From: Flavobacteriales bacterium
Lineage (GTDB): Bacteria; Bacteroidota; Bacteroidia; Flavobacteriales_E; Vicingaceae
Assembly: GCA_002706365.1 (NCBI GenBank)
Contig: PALM01000044.1
Span: forward strand, 1 to 64,000
Reading direction: 5' to 3'
Length of the DNA stretch: 64,000 bases
This document shows positions 16,212 to 24,385 of this stretch, piece by piece. A model generated the notes under the pieces. The model was not told where the DNA came from. It was given only the letters and a program-made list of their open reading frames with translations, and did no database searches. A program made the position numbers and the translations under genes. Numbering within the stretch: position 1 is the stretch's first letter; each line of letters opens with the position of its first letter.

Positions 16212-17597
16212 CTAAATTTTCTTCAATTCGTCTAAGACTTGAAGCAAAGAGTTTTTTGCGTCACCAAATAAGAGTTTGCAATTATTCCGATCAAAAAGAG
16301 TGTTGGTAGCTCCCGAATAACCAGATGCCATGCTTCTTTTCAGTACTACCACTTGCTTGGAGTTATGAGCTTTAATGATTGGCATACCGTAGATCACACT
16401 TTGCTCATCCTCTTCAGCGGCAGGATTTACAACATCATTTGCCCCAATGATCATAACAGCATCATAATCGTGCATCTTATGATTCACTTCATCCATGTCT
16501 AGTATATATTTATAGTCGATATTGGCTTCGGCTAATAGCACATTCATATGACCGGGCATTCTACCTGCTACAGGATGGATAATATAATTTACATCTGTGC
16601 CACTGCTTTCTAATCGTTGGTGAATTTCAAAGCATTCTTTTTGTGCTTGAGCAACTGCCATACCAAAGCCCGGAATAATCGCCACCTTTTTAGAGAATGC
16701 GAGAAGAGTTGCTGTTTCTGCTGCACTAGTGGTTTGAACCTCTTGAGTTTCTGAATTATCATTATCTAGACCTATAGATTTTGTAGTACCTATCAATACG
16801 GTCTTTAACGATCGATTCATCGCTTTACACATCTGAATGGTCAAGAGCACACCTGTAGAACCTACTAATATTCCTCCTAGCAGCATTATCGTACTTTCAA
16901 ACACAATCCCAGACAATGCTGTTGCAAGTCCGGTTACCGCATTAAGAAGTGAGATTAGTACTGGCATATCTGCCCCGCCAATGGGTACTGAAAACAATAT
17001 CCCGTATAGTAATGCTGAAGCTCCTAGAGCCAATGCTAAATGATTAAATGAGAAAGCATTTGGGTAGAAGTAATGTAGTAATGACATAACTACTATTAGG
17101 ACCAGTGTAAGAATGGAATAGAGTCTAGATTTTATTTGCCATTTTAATTTATTACTTAACTTGAAGTATGCTATTATACTACCGGTAAAGGACGCAGCTC
17201 CCAATACTACTCCCAATAGGAGTATGCTCTTATCCATAATATAGAGTTGGTTAGCATCTTTGAGAAAGGCTTCGTTTACGCCTATAATCATCGCACAAAG
17301 CCCACCGAAAGCATTAAATAGAGAAATCAGCTCAGGCATTTGGGTGATAGCAAATTTGCCGGAAAGCAATTTGCCAATAATACTTCCTGAAATTAATAGA
17401 AGAAAGACAAGTAGCCCATTGGTATAGCCTATCCCTGAAGTGGAATGCCAGTAAATAGTAGCTGTAATAGCTATGCCCATTGCAATTGCAGAAACCATAT
17501 TTCCCAACTTGGCTTTAGTTGGTTTGGCCATAAACTTAAGGCCTAGGATAAAACCTACTGCCGATAGCAGATAGCTTGCATTAATTAATAGTGTCAT
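16212..17597 (-). CDS. pntB: NAD(P) transhydrogenase subunit beta (PntB)
   Basis: A 461-residue membrane subunit of proton-translocating transhydrogenase. About eight to nine helices fill residues 1-270, including the GGADMPVLISLLNAVTG segment. A soluble NADP(H)-binding domain follows with IIPGFGMAVAQAQ near 305, HPVAGRMPGHMNVLLAEA near 340 and IIGANDVVNPAA near 385. It exchanges hydride between NADH and NADP+ using the proton gradient. The gene is 20 bp after pntAB and is complete. Confidence 0.96.
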   Translation of the reverse strand: MTLLINASYLLSAVGFILGLKFMAKPTKAKLGNMVSAIAMGIAITATIYWHSTSGIGYTNGLLVFLLLISGSIIGKLLSGKFAITQMPELISLFNAFGGLCAMIIGVNEAFLKDANQLYIMDKSILLLGVVLGAASFTGSIIAYFKLSNKLKWQIKSRLYSILTLVLIVVMSLLHYFYPNAFSFNHLALALGASALLYGILFSVPIGGADMPVLISLLNAVTGLATALSGIVFESTIMLLGGILVGSTGVLLTIQMCKAMNRSLKTVLIGTTKSIGLDNDNSETQEVQTTSAAETATLLAFSKKVAIIPGFGMAVAQAQKECFEIHQRLESSGTDVNYIIHPVAGRMPGHMNVLLAEANIDYKYILDMDEVNHKMHDYDAVMIIGANDVVNPAAEEDEQSVIYGMPIIKAHNSKQVVVLKRSMASGYSGATNTLFDRNNCKLLFGDAKNSLLQVLDELKKI

Positions 17598-17617
17598 TAG
17601 CTTTTTTGTTTGTTGGA

Positions 17618-17908
17618 TTATGAGAACATACTTAACATTCTGTGGGTGACAAAGAAGCCTCCAGAAACATTAATTGTCCCAATTAATACAGCAATGGAAG
17701 AGGCAACTATTGAGCTGATATCGCTTATAGATAGAGTTAATAGATGAATGATTCCACCAATTACAATAATTCCACTTATTGCATTTGCTCCAGACATTAG
17801 TGGGGTGTGTAGTACCGCCGGTACATTTTTGATTAATTCAATGCCGATTAATACACTGAATACAATTACATATATTCCGTCTATATTAGACAGGTAAAAT
17901 GATTCCAT
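17618..17908 (-). CDS. pntAB: NAD(P) transhydrogenase subunit alpha, membrane part (PntAB)
   Basis: A 96-residue protein with three transmembrane helices and the family segment VPAVLHTPLMSGANAISG near 28-45. It supplies the alpha-side helices of the proton channel. The stop of pntAA is 1 bp upstream of its ATG. The split into pntAA, pntAB and pntB is the three-subunit arrangement known from Rhodospirillum and many other bacteria. Confidence 0.94.
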   Translation of the reverse strand: MESFYLSNIDGIYVIVFSVLIGIELIKNVPAVLHTPLMSGANAISGIIVIGGIIHLLTLSISDISSIVASSIAVLIGTINVSGGFFVTHRMLSMFS

Positions 17909-17909
17909 T

Positions 17910-19028
17910 TTATAGGGCGTTTACTTCGTTGATTAATTGTTGATTTATGATCTTACCATTTGATACAACCTTTGTTGATGAAAGGATTTCGTTGGATTCT
18001 TCTTGATCAATATGATTCAAATAATATTTTATGAATGAGGTGAAATTGTTAGACGCCAGAGTAGATACAGAATGAGCACATCTATTTAACATTGATGCAA
18101 GTCCTACTATGTGCACTCCATTATGATCTATTATTTCATTTCTTCTTGTAAGTTCGCAGTTGCCCCCATTTTCAGCTGCTAGGTCAATGATTACCGAGCC
18201 CGGCTTCATTTTATCTACTGTTGATTTTAGAACTAAGGTTGGTGCTTGTTTGCCAGGAATTTTAGCCGTTGTGATAACCACATCAGCATTTATGCACTCT
18301 TCGGCAATCCTCTTATTTACTAGATCCAAATATTCAGCTGATTGTTGAACTGCATAACCTCCTGCATTCTGATTCTCCACTGCACCCTTAATTTCAATAA
18401 ATTGGGCACCTAAACTCTCAACTTCATTTTTAGTGTTTTTCCGCACATCAAATGCTTTAACACTTGCTCCTAGACGCTTGGCAGTTGCAATTGCTTGAAG
18501 TCCAGCTACACCTGCACCAAGAATCAAAAATTTGGCTGGCTTAAGTGTACCTCCAGCACTGGTGACCATAGGTACAACCATAGGGGACATCTCAGCTGCA
18601 GTTAATACAGCCTGATAACCAGATATTGATGCTACCGATGAGATGATATCCATTGCTTGTGCAATCGTACTTCTTGGGATTAGATCCAGACTGTATACAT
18701 CAGCCTCTATATTTGTATAGGGAAGTACTACTGTCTTATCATTCAATACATTGAAGAATCCGATAAACACCTTCTTACAATTGAGTTTGTACTCTCCAAT
18801 TCTACTGGAGAAACTCAAAAGGATATCAGAGTTCACGATTACTTCTTTTGAGTCTTTACAAATAATTGCACCTGAATCTTTATACATTTCATTCGTGAAC
18901 CCAGCCAATTGTCCTGCTCCGTCTTCCACGAACACTTGAAAATCTGCTGAAAGTTTCTCTACTCCAGAAGGGCTAAGAGCCACTATTTTATCTACGATAC
19001 CTTCTTTAAGAAGTCCTAATTTTTTCAT
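17910..19028 (-). CDS. pntAA: NAD(P) transhydrogenase subunit alpha, NAD-binding part (PntAA)
   Basis: A 372-residue soluble NAD(H)-binding subunit related to alanine dehydrogenase. The Rossmann motif ILGAGVAGLQAIATAKRLGA is near 168-187, with RSTIAQAMDIISS near 133 and TTAKIPGKQAP near 253. It has no membrane helices, which matches the three-subunit type. It starts 12 bp after the universal stress protein gene. Together with the glutamate dehydrogenase encoded upstream, this points to control of NADH/NADPH balance. Confidence 0.95.
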   Translation of the reverse strand: MKKLGLLKEGIVDKIVALSPSGVEKLSADFQVFVEDGAGQLAGFTNEMYKDSGAIICKDSKEVIVNSDILLSFSSRIGEYKLNCKKVFIGFFNVLNDKTVVLPYTNIEADVYSLDLIPRSTIAQAMDIISSVASISGYQAVLTAAEMSPMVVPMVTSAGGTLKPAKFLILGAGVAGLQAIATAKRLGASVKAFDVRKNTKNEVESLGAQFIEIKGAVENQNAGGYAVQQSAEYLDLVNKRIAEECINADVVITTAKIPGKQAPTLVLKSTVDKMKPGSVIIDLAAENGGNCELTRRNEIIDHNGVHIVGLASMLNRCAHSVSTLASNNFTSFIKYYLNHIDQEESNEILSSTKVVSNGKIINQQLINEVNAL

Positions 19029-19039
19029 TCTTTTATATT

Positions 19040-19537
19040 TTAGCCAACTAGTCTAATCTCCTCCAATGCAGGGCATTCCGATGTCTTGCAATTCTTTGGA
19101 GTGGTTAGTACTATGCACTCTTTGTTGTCTTCAATTACTTGATTGACTTTCTTTTCTTTAAATTTTTTGGTTTGAGGATCTTTTCCACTTGTGTTCATCA
19201 ATATCAGATCAATATTGAATCTTATTCTAGCTTCTTTAACACCAACGGCAAAATCGCCATCCCTACATAAGAGCTTGAATTTGTGTAAACTACTAGGATT
19301 ATTTTCAATGAAATAGCTTGATTGTTTTACCATCTTGATTAATACATCCAAATTTTTCTTTTCAAAGTACTCAGTTCTATCATGAAGCAAGCTTAAGGCA
19401 TCAAGTCCAAGCATTGAGTAATCATAGTTGTGAAAGAAATAGAAAACACAGGCTTCATCCTTGAATGCTTCTAATGCAGTTTCTATTAGCTCATCTGATT
19501 CATTACTGAAATCTGTTAGAATTAGGATGTTTTTCAT
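19040..19537 (-). CDS. Universal-stress-like protein
   Basis: A 165-residue single-domain protein with a Usp-type Rossmann-like start (NILILTDFSNESDELIETAL) and an LILMNTSGKDP segment near 112-122. The usual G-x2-G-x9-G(S/T) ATP-binding pattern is not evident, so nucleotide binding is uncertain. It is encoded in tight order between a coiled-coil gene and pntAA, hinting at a stress-linked adaptor for this cassette. Confidence 0.7.
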   Translation of the reverse strand: MKNILILTDFSNESDELIETALEAFKDEACVFYFFHNYDYSMLGLDALSLLHDRTEYFEKKNLDVLIKMVKQSSYFIENNPSSLHKFKLLCRDGDFAVGVKEARIRFNIDLILMNTSGKDPQTKKFKEKKVNQVIEDNKECIVLTTPKNCKTSECPALEEIRLVG

Positions 19538-19568
19538 AATAGCACTTTTTGTTTGTTCATATCATTTG

Positions 19569-19988
19569 CTAAGCATACTTCAAAGCTTCAATATTTACTA
19601 CAGCTTTTCTTCCATAGAGGAGCTGATGGATGCGGTTCTTCAATAACCTATATTCATTTAAGTAATCTAAGTATGAATCCCTCTGCAATTCATGCATTTT
19701 AAGTATATCTAGATCACATTTGAAATCCTCACATAGGTTTTGATCTGGTTTCGTATGCTGATATTTTTTGAATTTTGATGAAAGAGTATCTGCTTGTTTC
19801 ATCATTGAATTGAGTTGTTGGAGGACCTTGTCGTCCCCCAACTGGCCATCCACATCTAGCGTGATCATTTTCTCTAGAAAATTGATCTCTTTCTTAAGAC
19901 GATTTAGATGCTTCAACCAAACGCTCAATTCTAAGCTATTTAGCTTATATGTTATATCCAGTTCTGTGTCTGTACTAAGTATTTCCAT
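19569..19988 (-). CDS. Helical coiled-coil protein, function unknown
   Basis: A 139-residue cytoplasmic protein without signal or membrane segment. It is nearly all helical, with heptad-like leucines from about 12 to 45 and 60 to 130, two cysteines near 87-91 (LCEDFKC) and a basic C-terminus (LLYGRKAVVN). No family is recognised. It is 11 bp after the Rnk-like gene and 31 bp before the stress protein gene, so it belongs to the same transcript. Confidence 0.65.
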   Translation of the reverse strand: MEILSTDTELDITYKLNSLELSVWLKHLNRLKKEINFLEKMITLDVDGQLGDDKVLQQLNSMMKQADTLSSKFKKYQHTKPDQNLCEDFKCDLDILKMHELQRDSYLDYLNEYRLLKNRIHQLLYGRKAVVNIEALKYA

Positions 19989-19999
19989 ATCCTAAGTTT

Positions 20000-20419
20000 T
20001 TATATTGCCACTTTCCTTTGCGGTGTTAAATCCTCTTGCTCTACTTTAAGAATGGTTATCTTTTTCATTCCACTTGGAAACTCCCAAAGAAGTTGATCAC
20101 CCTCTGCATAACCTATCAATGCAGACCCCATAGGAGTTAAGATTGATATTTTATTATTAGCTACATCTTTGAGCGCAGGCTTCACTAGTTGAATATTTAT
20201 CTTTCTACTTCCGTCGATCGTAATGGCAATTTTGCTATTGAATCGAATCACGTCTGAAGGCATTTCTCCTTCATTCAATACTATAGCTGTCAGCAGCTCT
20301 GTCCTCAGTTTTTCGAGAGACTCTCTAGTTTCTCGATTATTATCAAATCCAGCTACATTTAGCATGCTTTTTAAGTAGACAAAATCCTTCTTCTCAATTA
20401 TTATGTCTTTATATTTCAT
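20000..20419 (-). CDS. Rnk/GreA-C-domain protein (copy 2)
   Basis: A 139-residue paralogue of the protein at 15668-16111. A helical N-terminal half of about 50 residues is followed by a GreA-C-like domain with ISILTPMGSALIGYAEGDQLLWEFPSG-like features near 93-118 and a C-terminal MKKITILKVEQ. It probably acts on RNA polymerase or on nucleotide metabolism, by analogy with Rnk. It follows the glutamate dehydrogenase gene after 16 bp. Confidence 0.82.
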   Translation of the reverse strand: MKYKDIIIEKKDFVYLKSMLNVAGFDNNRETRESLEKLRTELLTAIVLNEGEMPSDVIRFNSKIAITIDGSRKINIQLVKPALKDVANNKISILTPMGSALIGYAEGDQLLWEFPSGMKKITILKVEQEDLTPQRKVAI

Positions 20420-20435
20420 AACTGAAGTTTTTTAA

Positions 20436-21770
20436 TTATGGGAAAATTCCTCTCTGTACATAAGCTTTCTCTATTCGCTCGATCGCAATACAGTAGGCTG
20501 CTGTGCGCAGATCTGTATCATTGTTCTTAGAATAGTTAAAGACCTTTTCAAAAGACTCATTAAGCTTTTTCTCTAGTTTCTTAATGACTTCCTCCATCTG
20601 CCATAACTCTCCGTTTCTATTCTGTAGCCATTCAAAATAACTTGCTATAACTCCTCCTGAATTACAAAGTATATCTGGTATAATACTTATGCCTCTTTCT
20701 AAAAGGATCTTTTCTCCCTCTACATTGGTAGGCCCGTTTGCTCCTTCAGCAATTAATTTTGCATTTATATCTTTTGCATTTTGCTCAGTAATCTGATTTC
20801 CCAAAGCAGCTGGTATCAGTATGTCACAGTTTGTTGCAAAGAAATTTTTGTTGTCGATACGTTCCGCGCCTGAATAATTGATTACACTCCCATTATTTGA
20901 TAAGGAATATTGGAATAGTGATTCAACTTCAATCCCCTTCTCATTGTAAATACTTCCGAAAGCATCCTGTACGGCAATCATTCTAGCTCCTTCCTTTTCA
21001 AGGAAGTGAGCTGCCCAGTATCCTACATTTCCGAAGCCTTGTACAATGAAAGTTTTGTCTTTCAAGATGTAGTTATTCTTATTTGCCCAAAGTCTAATTG
21101 TTGAGAATACTCCATAACCTGTAGCACGGTCTCTCCCTTCTAAACCTCCACTACCTACTGGTTTTCCCGTGACAACATGTTGATTCATTGCCCTCTGAGT
21201 TTGTGGTTTTGTACCCATATAGGTATCAGCCATCCATGCCATTGTCTGACTATTGGTATTCACATCTGGAGCCGGAATGTCATATTCAGGACCAATATTA
21301 TCTCCTAATGCATAAGTGAACCGACGGGTGATTCTTTCTAATTCAGTTTGCGAGTACAGTGATGGATTCAATTGAATACCTCCTTTCGCTCCGCCATATG
21401 GCAAACCCGCCAAAGATGTTTTCCAAGTCATCCACATTGCTAAAGCTCTTGCTGCATCTATATCTACTGTAGGATGGTATCTTAATCCACCTTTGTAAGG
21501 TCCTAAGGCATTGTTGTGCTGTACTCTGTAACCTGAAAATATCTCTACTTCTCCATTGTCCATTTTTACAGGGAAATGCACTATAATCTCATTGTTCGTA
21601 ATGCTTAAGATCTTTCTTATATTAGGATGTAAGTTGATCTCATCGGCAGCACTGTTGAACTGCTCAAGCACATTTTCAACCATATTCTTAGCATTAACTG
21701 CCTTTGGTTTATTATTTTCCTTTGTGATTATCATTTCGTTCTTTTTAGAATTTTGATTCTTTTTATTCAT
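20436..21770 (-). CDS. gdhA: Glutamate dehydrogenase
   Basis: A 444-residue Glu/Leu/Phe/Val dehydrogenase that interconverts glutamate and 2-oxoglutarate plus ammonia with NAD(P). The catalytic Lys segment PYGGAKGGI is near 124-132, the dinucleotide fold FIVQGFGNVGYWAA near 242-255, and AEGANGPTNVEG near 343. A lysine/asparagine-rich extension of about 25 residues precedes the core. Its ATG overlaps the TGA of the small membrane peptide gene upstream (ATGA), a sign of coupled translation. Neighbouring transhydrogenase genes suggest a link of nitrogen and redox metabolism. Confidence 0.94.
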   Translation of the reverse strand: MNKKNQNSKKNEMIITKENNKPKAVNAKNMVENVLEQFNSAADEINLHPNIRKILSITNNEIIVHFPVKMDNGEVEIFSGYRVQHNNALGPYKGGLRYHPTVDIDAARALAMWMTWKTSLAGLPYGGAKGGIQLNPSLYSQTELERITRRFTYALGDNIGPEYDIPAPDVNTNSQTMAWMADTYMGTKPQTQRAMNQHVVTGKPVGSGGLEGRDRATGYGVFSTIRLWANKNNYILKDKTFIVQGFGNVGYWAAHFLEKEGARMIAVQDAFGSIYNEKGIEVESLFQYSLSNNGSVINYSGAERIDNKNFFATNCDILIPAALGNQITEQNAKDINAKLIAEGANGPTNVEGEKILLERGISIIPDILCNSGGVIASYFEWLQNRNGELWQMEEVIKKLEKKLNESFEKVFNYSKNNDTDLRTAAYCIAIERIEKAYVQRGIFP

Positions 21771-21889
21771 TGATTAGTTTGTTTCTTGTAAACATTTTGC
21801 TTTCTTTCTTCCTTTTCTTTTTTTAGACTATTAGCTGAACTTTTGGTCCAAAAAAATAGGAGAGCAGCTAATATCAATACATAGAGCAT
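21767..21889 (-). CDS. 40-residue membrane peptide upstream of gdhA
   Basis: A short open frame with ATG at 21889 and TGA at 21767-21769. The product has one hydrophobic helix (MLYVLILAALLFFW) followed by a strongly basic, Lys/Glu/Gln-rich tail. The start is 2 bp after the stop of the Cys-rich gene, and the stop overlaps the gdhA ATG by 4 bp, which supports real translation. No family is recognised. A regulator or anchor for a membrane complex is possible, but this is only inference. Confidence 0.6.
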   Translation of the reverse strand: MLYVLILAALLFFWTKSSANSLKKEKEERKQNVYKKQTNQ

Positions 21890-21891
21890 GA

Positions 21892-22128
21892 TTATTCTGC
21901 AACTTCTAGTTTAAGCACCTCATTTGAGTTAGGTTGCTTCGGTATTTTTTCTACCGTGATTTGATCTTCGATATTCCTGTCGTGTTTATACATGTTCACT
22001 GAATCATCATATTCACTACATGAAAAGACCTTCTCCTTCTGACTTGTAAGAAAACAATTGTCTAGATTCGCGCATGTTACACATATACCCATTTGCTTCA
22101 TTTGTTCATTATAAATGTTGTTCGGCAT
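21892..22128 (-). CDS. Small Cys-rich protein, first gene of the gdhA-pnt cassette
   Basis: The open frame begins at 22158, but the conserved-looking part starts near MGICVTCANLDNC. I therefore place the start at the ATG at 22128 (alternatives 22101 and 22092). A C-x2-C-x5-C group and a further FSCSEYDD Cys resemble a small zinc- or iron-binding knuckle. The acidic C-terminus has no signature. It is encoded 2 bp before the 40-residue peptide gene. Two GGG-N9-CCC palindromes lie about 115-150 bp upstream. Confidence 0.65.
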   Translation of the reverse strand: MPNNIYNEQMKQMGICVTCANLDNCFLTSQKEKVFSCSEYDDSVNMYKHDRNIEDQITVEKIPKQPNSNEVLKLEVAE

Positions 22129-22241
22129 GCCAAAGTCAAATAGGAGGCCAAGAATCAATAGGTATTCACTAGAATTGGGTCAATGCAATGAAAATGAGCT
22201 AATTAACAATTTCATTTTTCAACGGTAATACATTTAAAGAC

Positions 22242-22275
22242 GGGGTGTAATTTCCCAGGCGGGTAAAATTTACCC
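22242..22275. promoter_or_regulatory. Tandem GGG-N9-CCC palindromes upstream of the gdhA-pnt cassette
   Basis: Two 15-bp inverted repeats lie 19 bp apart: GGGGTGTAATTTCCC (22242-22256, imperfect) and GGGTAAAATTTACCC (22261-22275, perfect 7-bp arms around one A). They are about 115-150 bp before the first gene, a normal distance for an enhancer-type site of a sigma54 activator such as the one encoded at 23033-24379. No clear -24/-12 promoter was found between them and the gene, so the link is tentative. The rest of the gap 22129-22496 shows nothing clear except a short palindrome at the DUF3124 stop codon. Confidence 0.5.
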
Positions 22276-22496
22276 ACTATTATATCTAATTAATAGTACT
22301 TGGAAAAGGATGAAAGACCAGCTAGTAAAAATTCATCCTATTGGAATTAAGCTTTCTGATCTTGTCTTATTAGTTGCCTTTTAGGCTCAGATTTGAAAGT
22401 CCACCATTGAAAGATGAAGTTGGAGTAGGTAGGAAAATAGAGCGTAATTATTTAGAGTCTATCTGAGTATTAGCTGAATGAAAATTGATCTAAAGA

Positions 22497-23036
22497 TCAC
22501 TCAATTCGTTTTGCAGTGGTAGTAAAAGATATTCCTCTAGCCATCGTTGAATTCATCACTGCTTCGAAGATTGGTTCAGGGCAAGTTTTTGAAGCATACC
22601 AATCGAAAATAAAATTTGATCCAGTTCCTCCCGAGATATCCAACTCGTCAATAATGATCTCTATTGTTTCCATTGGCGCTAAGTAAATAATATCCTCATG
22701 ATAAGATCTCACTAAATTGCCGTTAGTATCAAAATAGTGACTATTTTCAAGATATATAGTGTCTTTATCACTTGTATTTCTCAAGCTTACCATAACTGTG
22801 AGATTATGTGTTCTGTGCTCTGTTTCACTGTAAATCAAAGAGTAAATTGAAAGATATGATTTACCAAATTGAAGAGAATCCTTATTAACCTCATTTACTA
22901 CCCGTTTAGCCCAATTAGCAGAAGGGATAGGTTTACTTGCCCTATCATCAGTACACCCAATGAATAAGATAGAAAACATGATAACAGGCAATGCTAGTGA
23001 TATAATTCTAATCATACTTATGTAAATTAATTTCAT
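22497..23036 (-). CDS. DUF3124-family lipoprotein (copy 2)
   Basis: A 179-residue lipoprotein. ATG at 23036 overlaps the TGA of the response-regulator gene (ATGA), so I keep this start; an ATG eight codons in would give a shorter signal. The lipobox is LFIGC, then YLSIYSLIYS near 65, MVSLRNTSDKD near 87 and FEAVMNSTMARGISFTT near the end. It is a paralogue of 15151-15675. Its coupling to the two-component genes suggests an envelope-side partner of that system. Confidence 0.82.
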   Translation of the reverse strand: MKLIYISMIRIISLALPVIMFSILFIGCTDDRASKPIPSANWAKRVVNEVNKDSLQFGKSYLSIYSLIYSETEHRTHNLTVMVSLRNTSDKDTIYLENSHYFDTNGNLVRSYHEDIIYLAPMETIEIIIDELDISGGTGSNFIFDWYASKTCPEPIFEAVMNSTMARGISFTTTAKRIE

Positions 23037-24379
23037 TTATTAGAGTTCAATTTGTCATCTTTCAACTTCTCTCTTAGTGTCTTTCTATCTATCTGAAGAA
23101 TCTCCGCAGCCCTTGTCTTATTATCATTTGTGAAATTCAAGACCTTCTTAATGTATTGCAATTCAATTTCCTTCAAAGGGAAGAGTTTGTCTTTTGGAAA
23201 ATCTATTACATACTTTAAATTTTCAGGTAAATCAGAAACCCCTATGATTCTATTACCTAAAATTACCGCTCTTTGGATAACATTTTCCAACTCCCTTATA
23301 TTTCCCGGCCAATCATATCGCATTAACACATCAAGTGCTTGTGGGTCTATCCGCATGAATCGATCATGATACTCTATCGCGTATTTTGTCAAGAACTTAT
23401 CTACTAGCAATGGTATGTCTTCTTTTCTCTCTCTTAAAGGTGGCAAATTGATTTCAACCACAGTAAGCCTATAATAGAGGTCTTCTCGAAAACTTCCTTT
23501 ACTGATCATCTCTTTAAGACTGCTATTGGTAGCTGCAATGACTCTTAAGTCTATACTTTCAGTTTTTTGAGAGCCTACTCTAACTACTTCCTTTTCTTGA
23601 AGAACTCTTAGTAATCTACTCTGAACAGCTAAGGATGCGTTGGCAATTTCATCAAGAAAAATACTACCACCATTGGCAGCTTGAAAGAACCCTTCTCTAT
23701 CTTTCTCGGCACCTGTAAAAGCACCTTTTACATAACCAAATAGTTCAGTTTCTAGAAGATTTTCTGGAATTCCTCCACAGTTTACAGCAATAAAAGGGAA
23801 GTTGGCAAATTTCCCTTGATAATGAATTGATCTGGCTACTAACTCTTTACCAGTTCCACTTTCTCCATTTATAAATACGGTAGCCTTATTATCTTTTAGT
23901 CGATCAATGATCTCAAATATATGCTCAATGCTCTCAGAACCTCCAGTCATTTCTCCATAACCTTCACCTTCTTTTGTTTGATGACCTTTCTGTTCGACCT
24001 CATTTTCATTAATTGAAATTGCCCTGTCTATGGCTTCTTTTAGTTCATCCTTTGTGAATGGCTTTGTGAGATATTCATGAACCCCTGATTTGATTGCAGC
24101 TAACGAATCTTGAACAGATGGATATCCCGTAACCACCAATCTAGGGAGATCTGGGTAGTGCTCAGAGACAAACTTCAAAAGCTCCGTCCCATCTATTTCT
24201 GGCATTTTCAAATCTGTGATCAAAAGACTTAGACGTGTATCTTTAAGTATGGCAACTGCTTCTTTTACAGATACTGCTTTATATACATGAAAGTTCCAAG
24301 AATGAAGGTGCCTTTGAAGAAGCTCTAAGACATTGGTGTCATCATCTACAATAAGAATATTCTCCTTCCGTAATTTCAT
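23033..24379 (-). CDS. NtrC-type sigma54 response regulator
   Basis: A 448-residue protein in three parts. The receiver domain (1-120) has the acidic triad near 12-14 and phospho-acceptor Asp56 in LLITDLKMP. The AAA+ domain has Walker A GESGTGKE near 175, the sigma54-contact loop GAFTGA near 220, and Walker B FLDEIA. The Fis-type helix-turn-helix at the end reads AAEILQIDRKTLREKL. It activates sigma54 promoters by ATP hydrolysis. It is encoded 6 bp after the kinase gene and probably controls the gdhA-pnt cassette lying downstream in the same direction. Confidence 0.95.
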   Translation of the reverse strand: MKLRKENILIVDDDTNVLELLQRHLHSWNFHVYKAVSVKEAVAILKDTRLSLLITDLKMPEIDGTELLKFVSEHYPDLPRLVVTGYPSVQDSLAAIKSGVHEYLTKPFTKDELKEAIDRAISINENEVEQKGHQTKEGEGYGEMTGGSESIEHIFEIIDRLKDNKATVFINGESGTGKELVARSIHYQGKFANFPFIAVNCGGIPENLLETELFGYVKGAFTGAEKDREGFFQAANGGSIFLDEIANASLAVQSRLLRVLQEKEVVRVGSQKTESIDLRVIAATNSSLKEMISKGSFREDLYYRLTVVEINLPPLRERKEDIPLLVDKFLTKYAIEYHDRFMRIDPQALDVLMRYDWPGNIRELENVIQRAVILGNRIIGVSDLPENLKYVIDFPKDKLFPLKEIELQYIKKVLNFTNDNKTRAAEILQIDRKTLREKLKDDKLNSNK

Positions 24380-24385
24380 TTACTA

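Noticed and set aside
22129-22241. Possible sigma54 -24/-12 promoter before the gdhA-pnt cassette
   Set aside because: I checked every minus-strand GG-N10-GC spacing in this stretch and found none with the required bases, so no sigma54 promoter is claimed.
22486-22499. Palindrome TGATCT-AA-AGATCA
   Set aside because: It overlaps the stop codon of the DUF3124 gene, the arms are only 6 bp and there is no T-run; the spacing also does not fit an FNR site.
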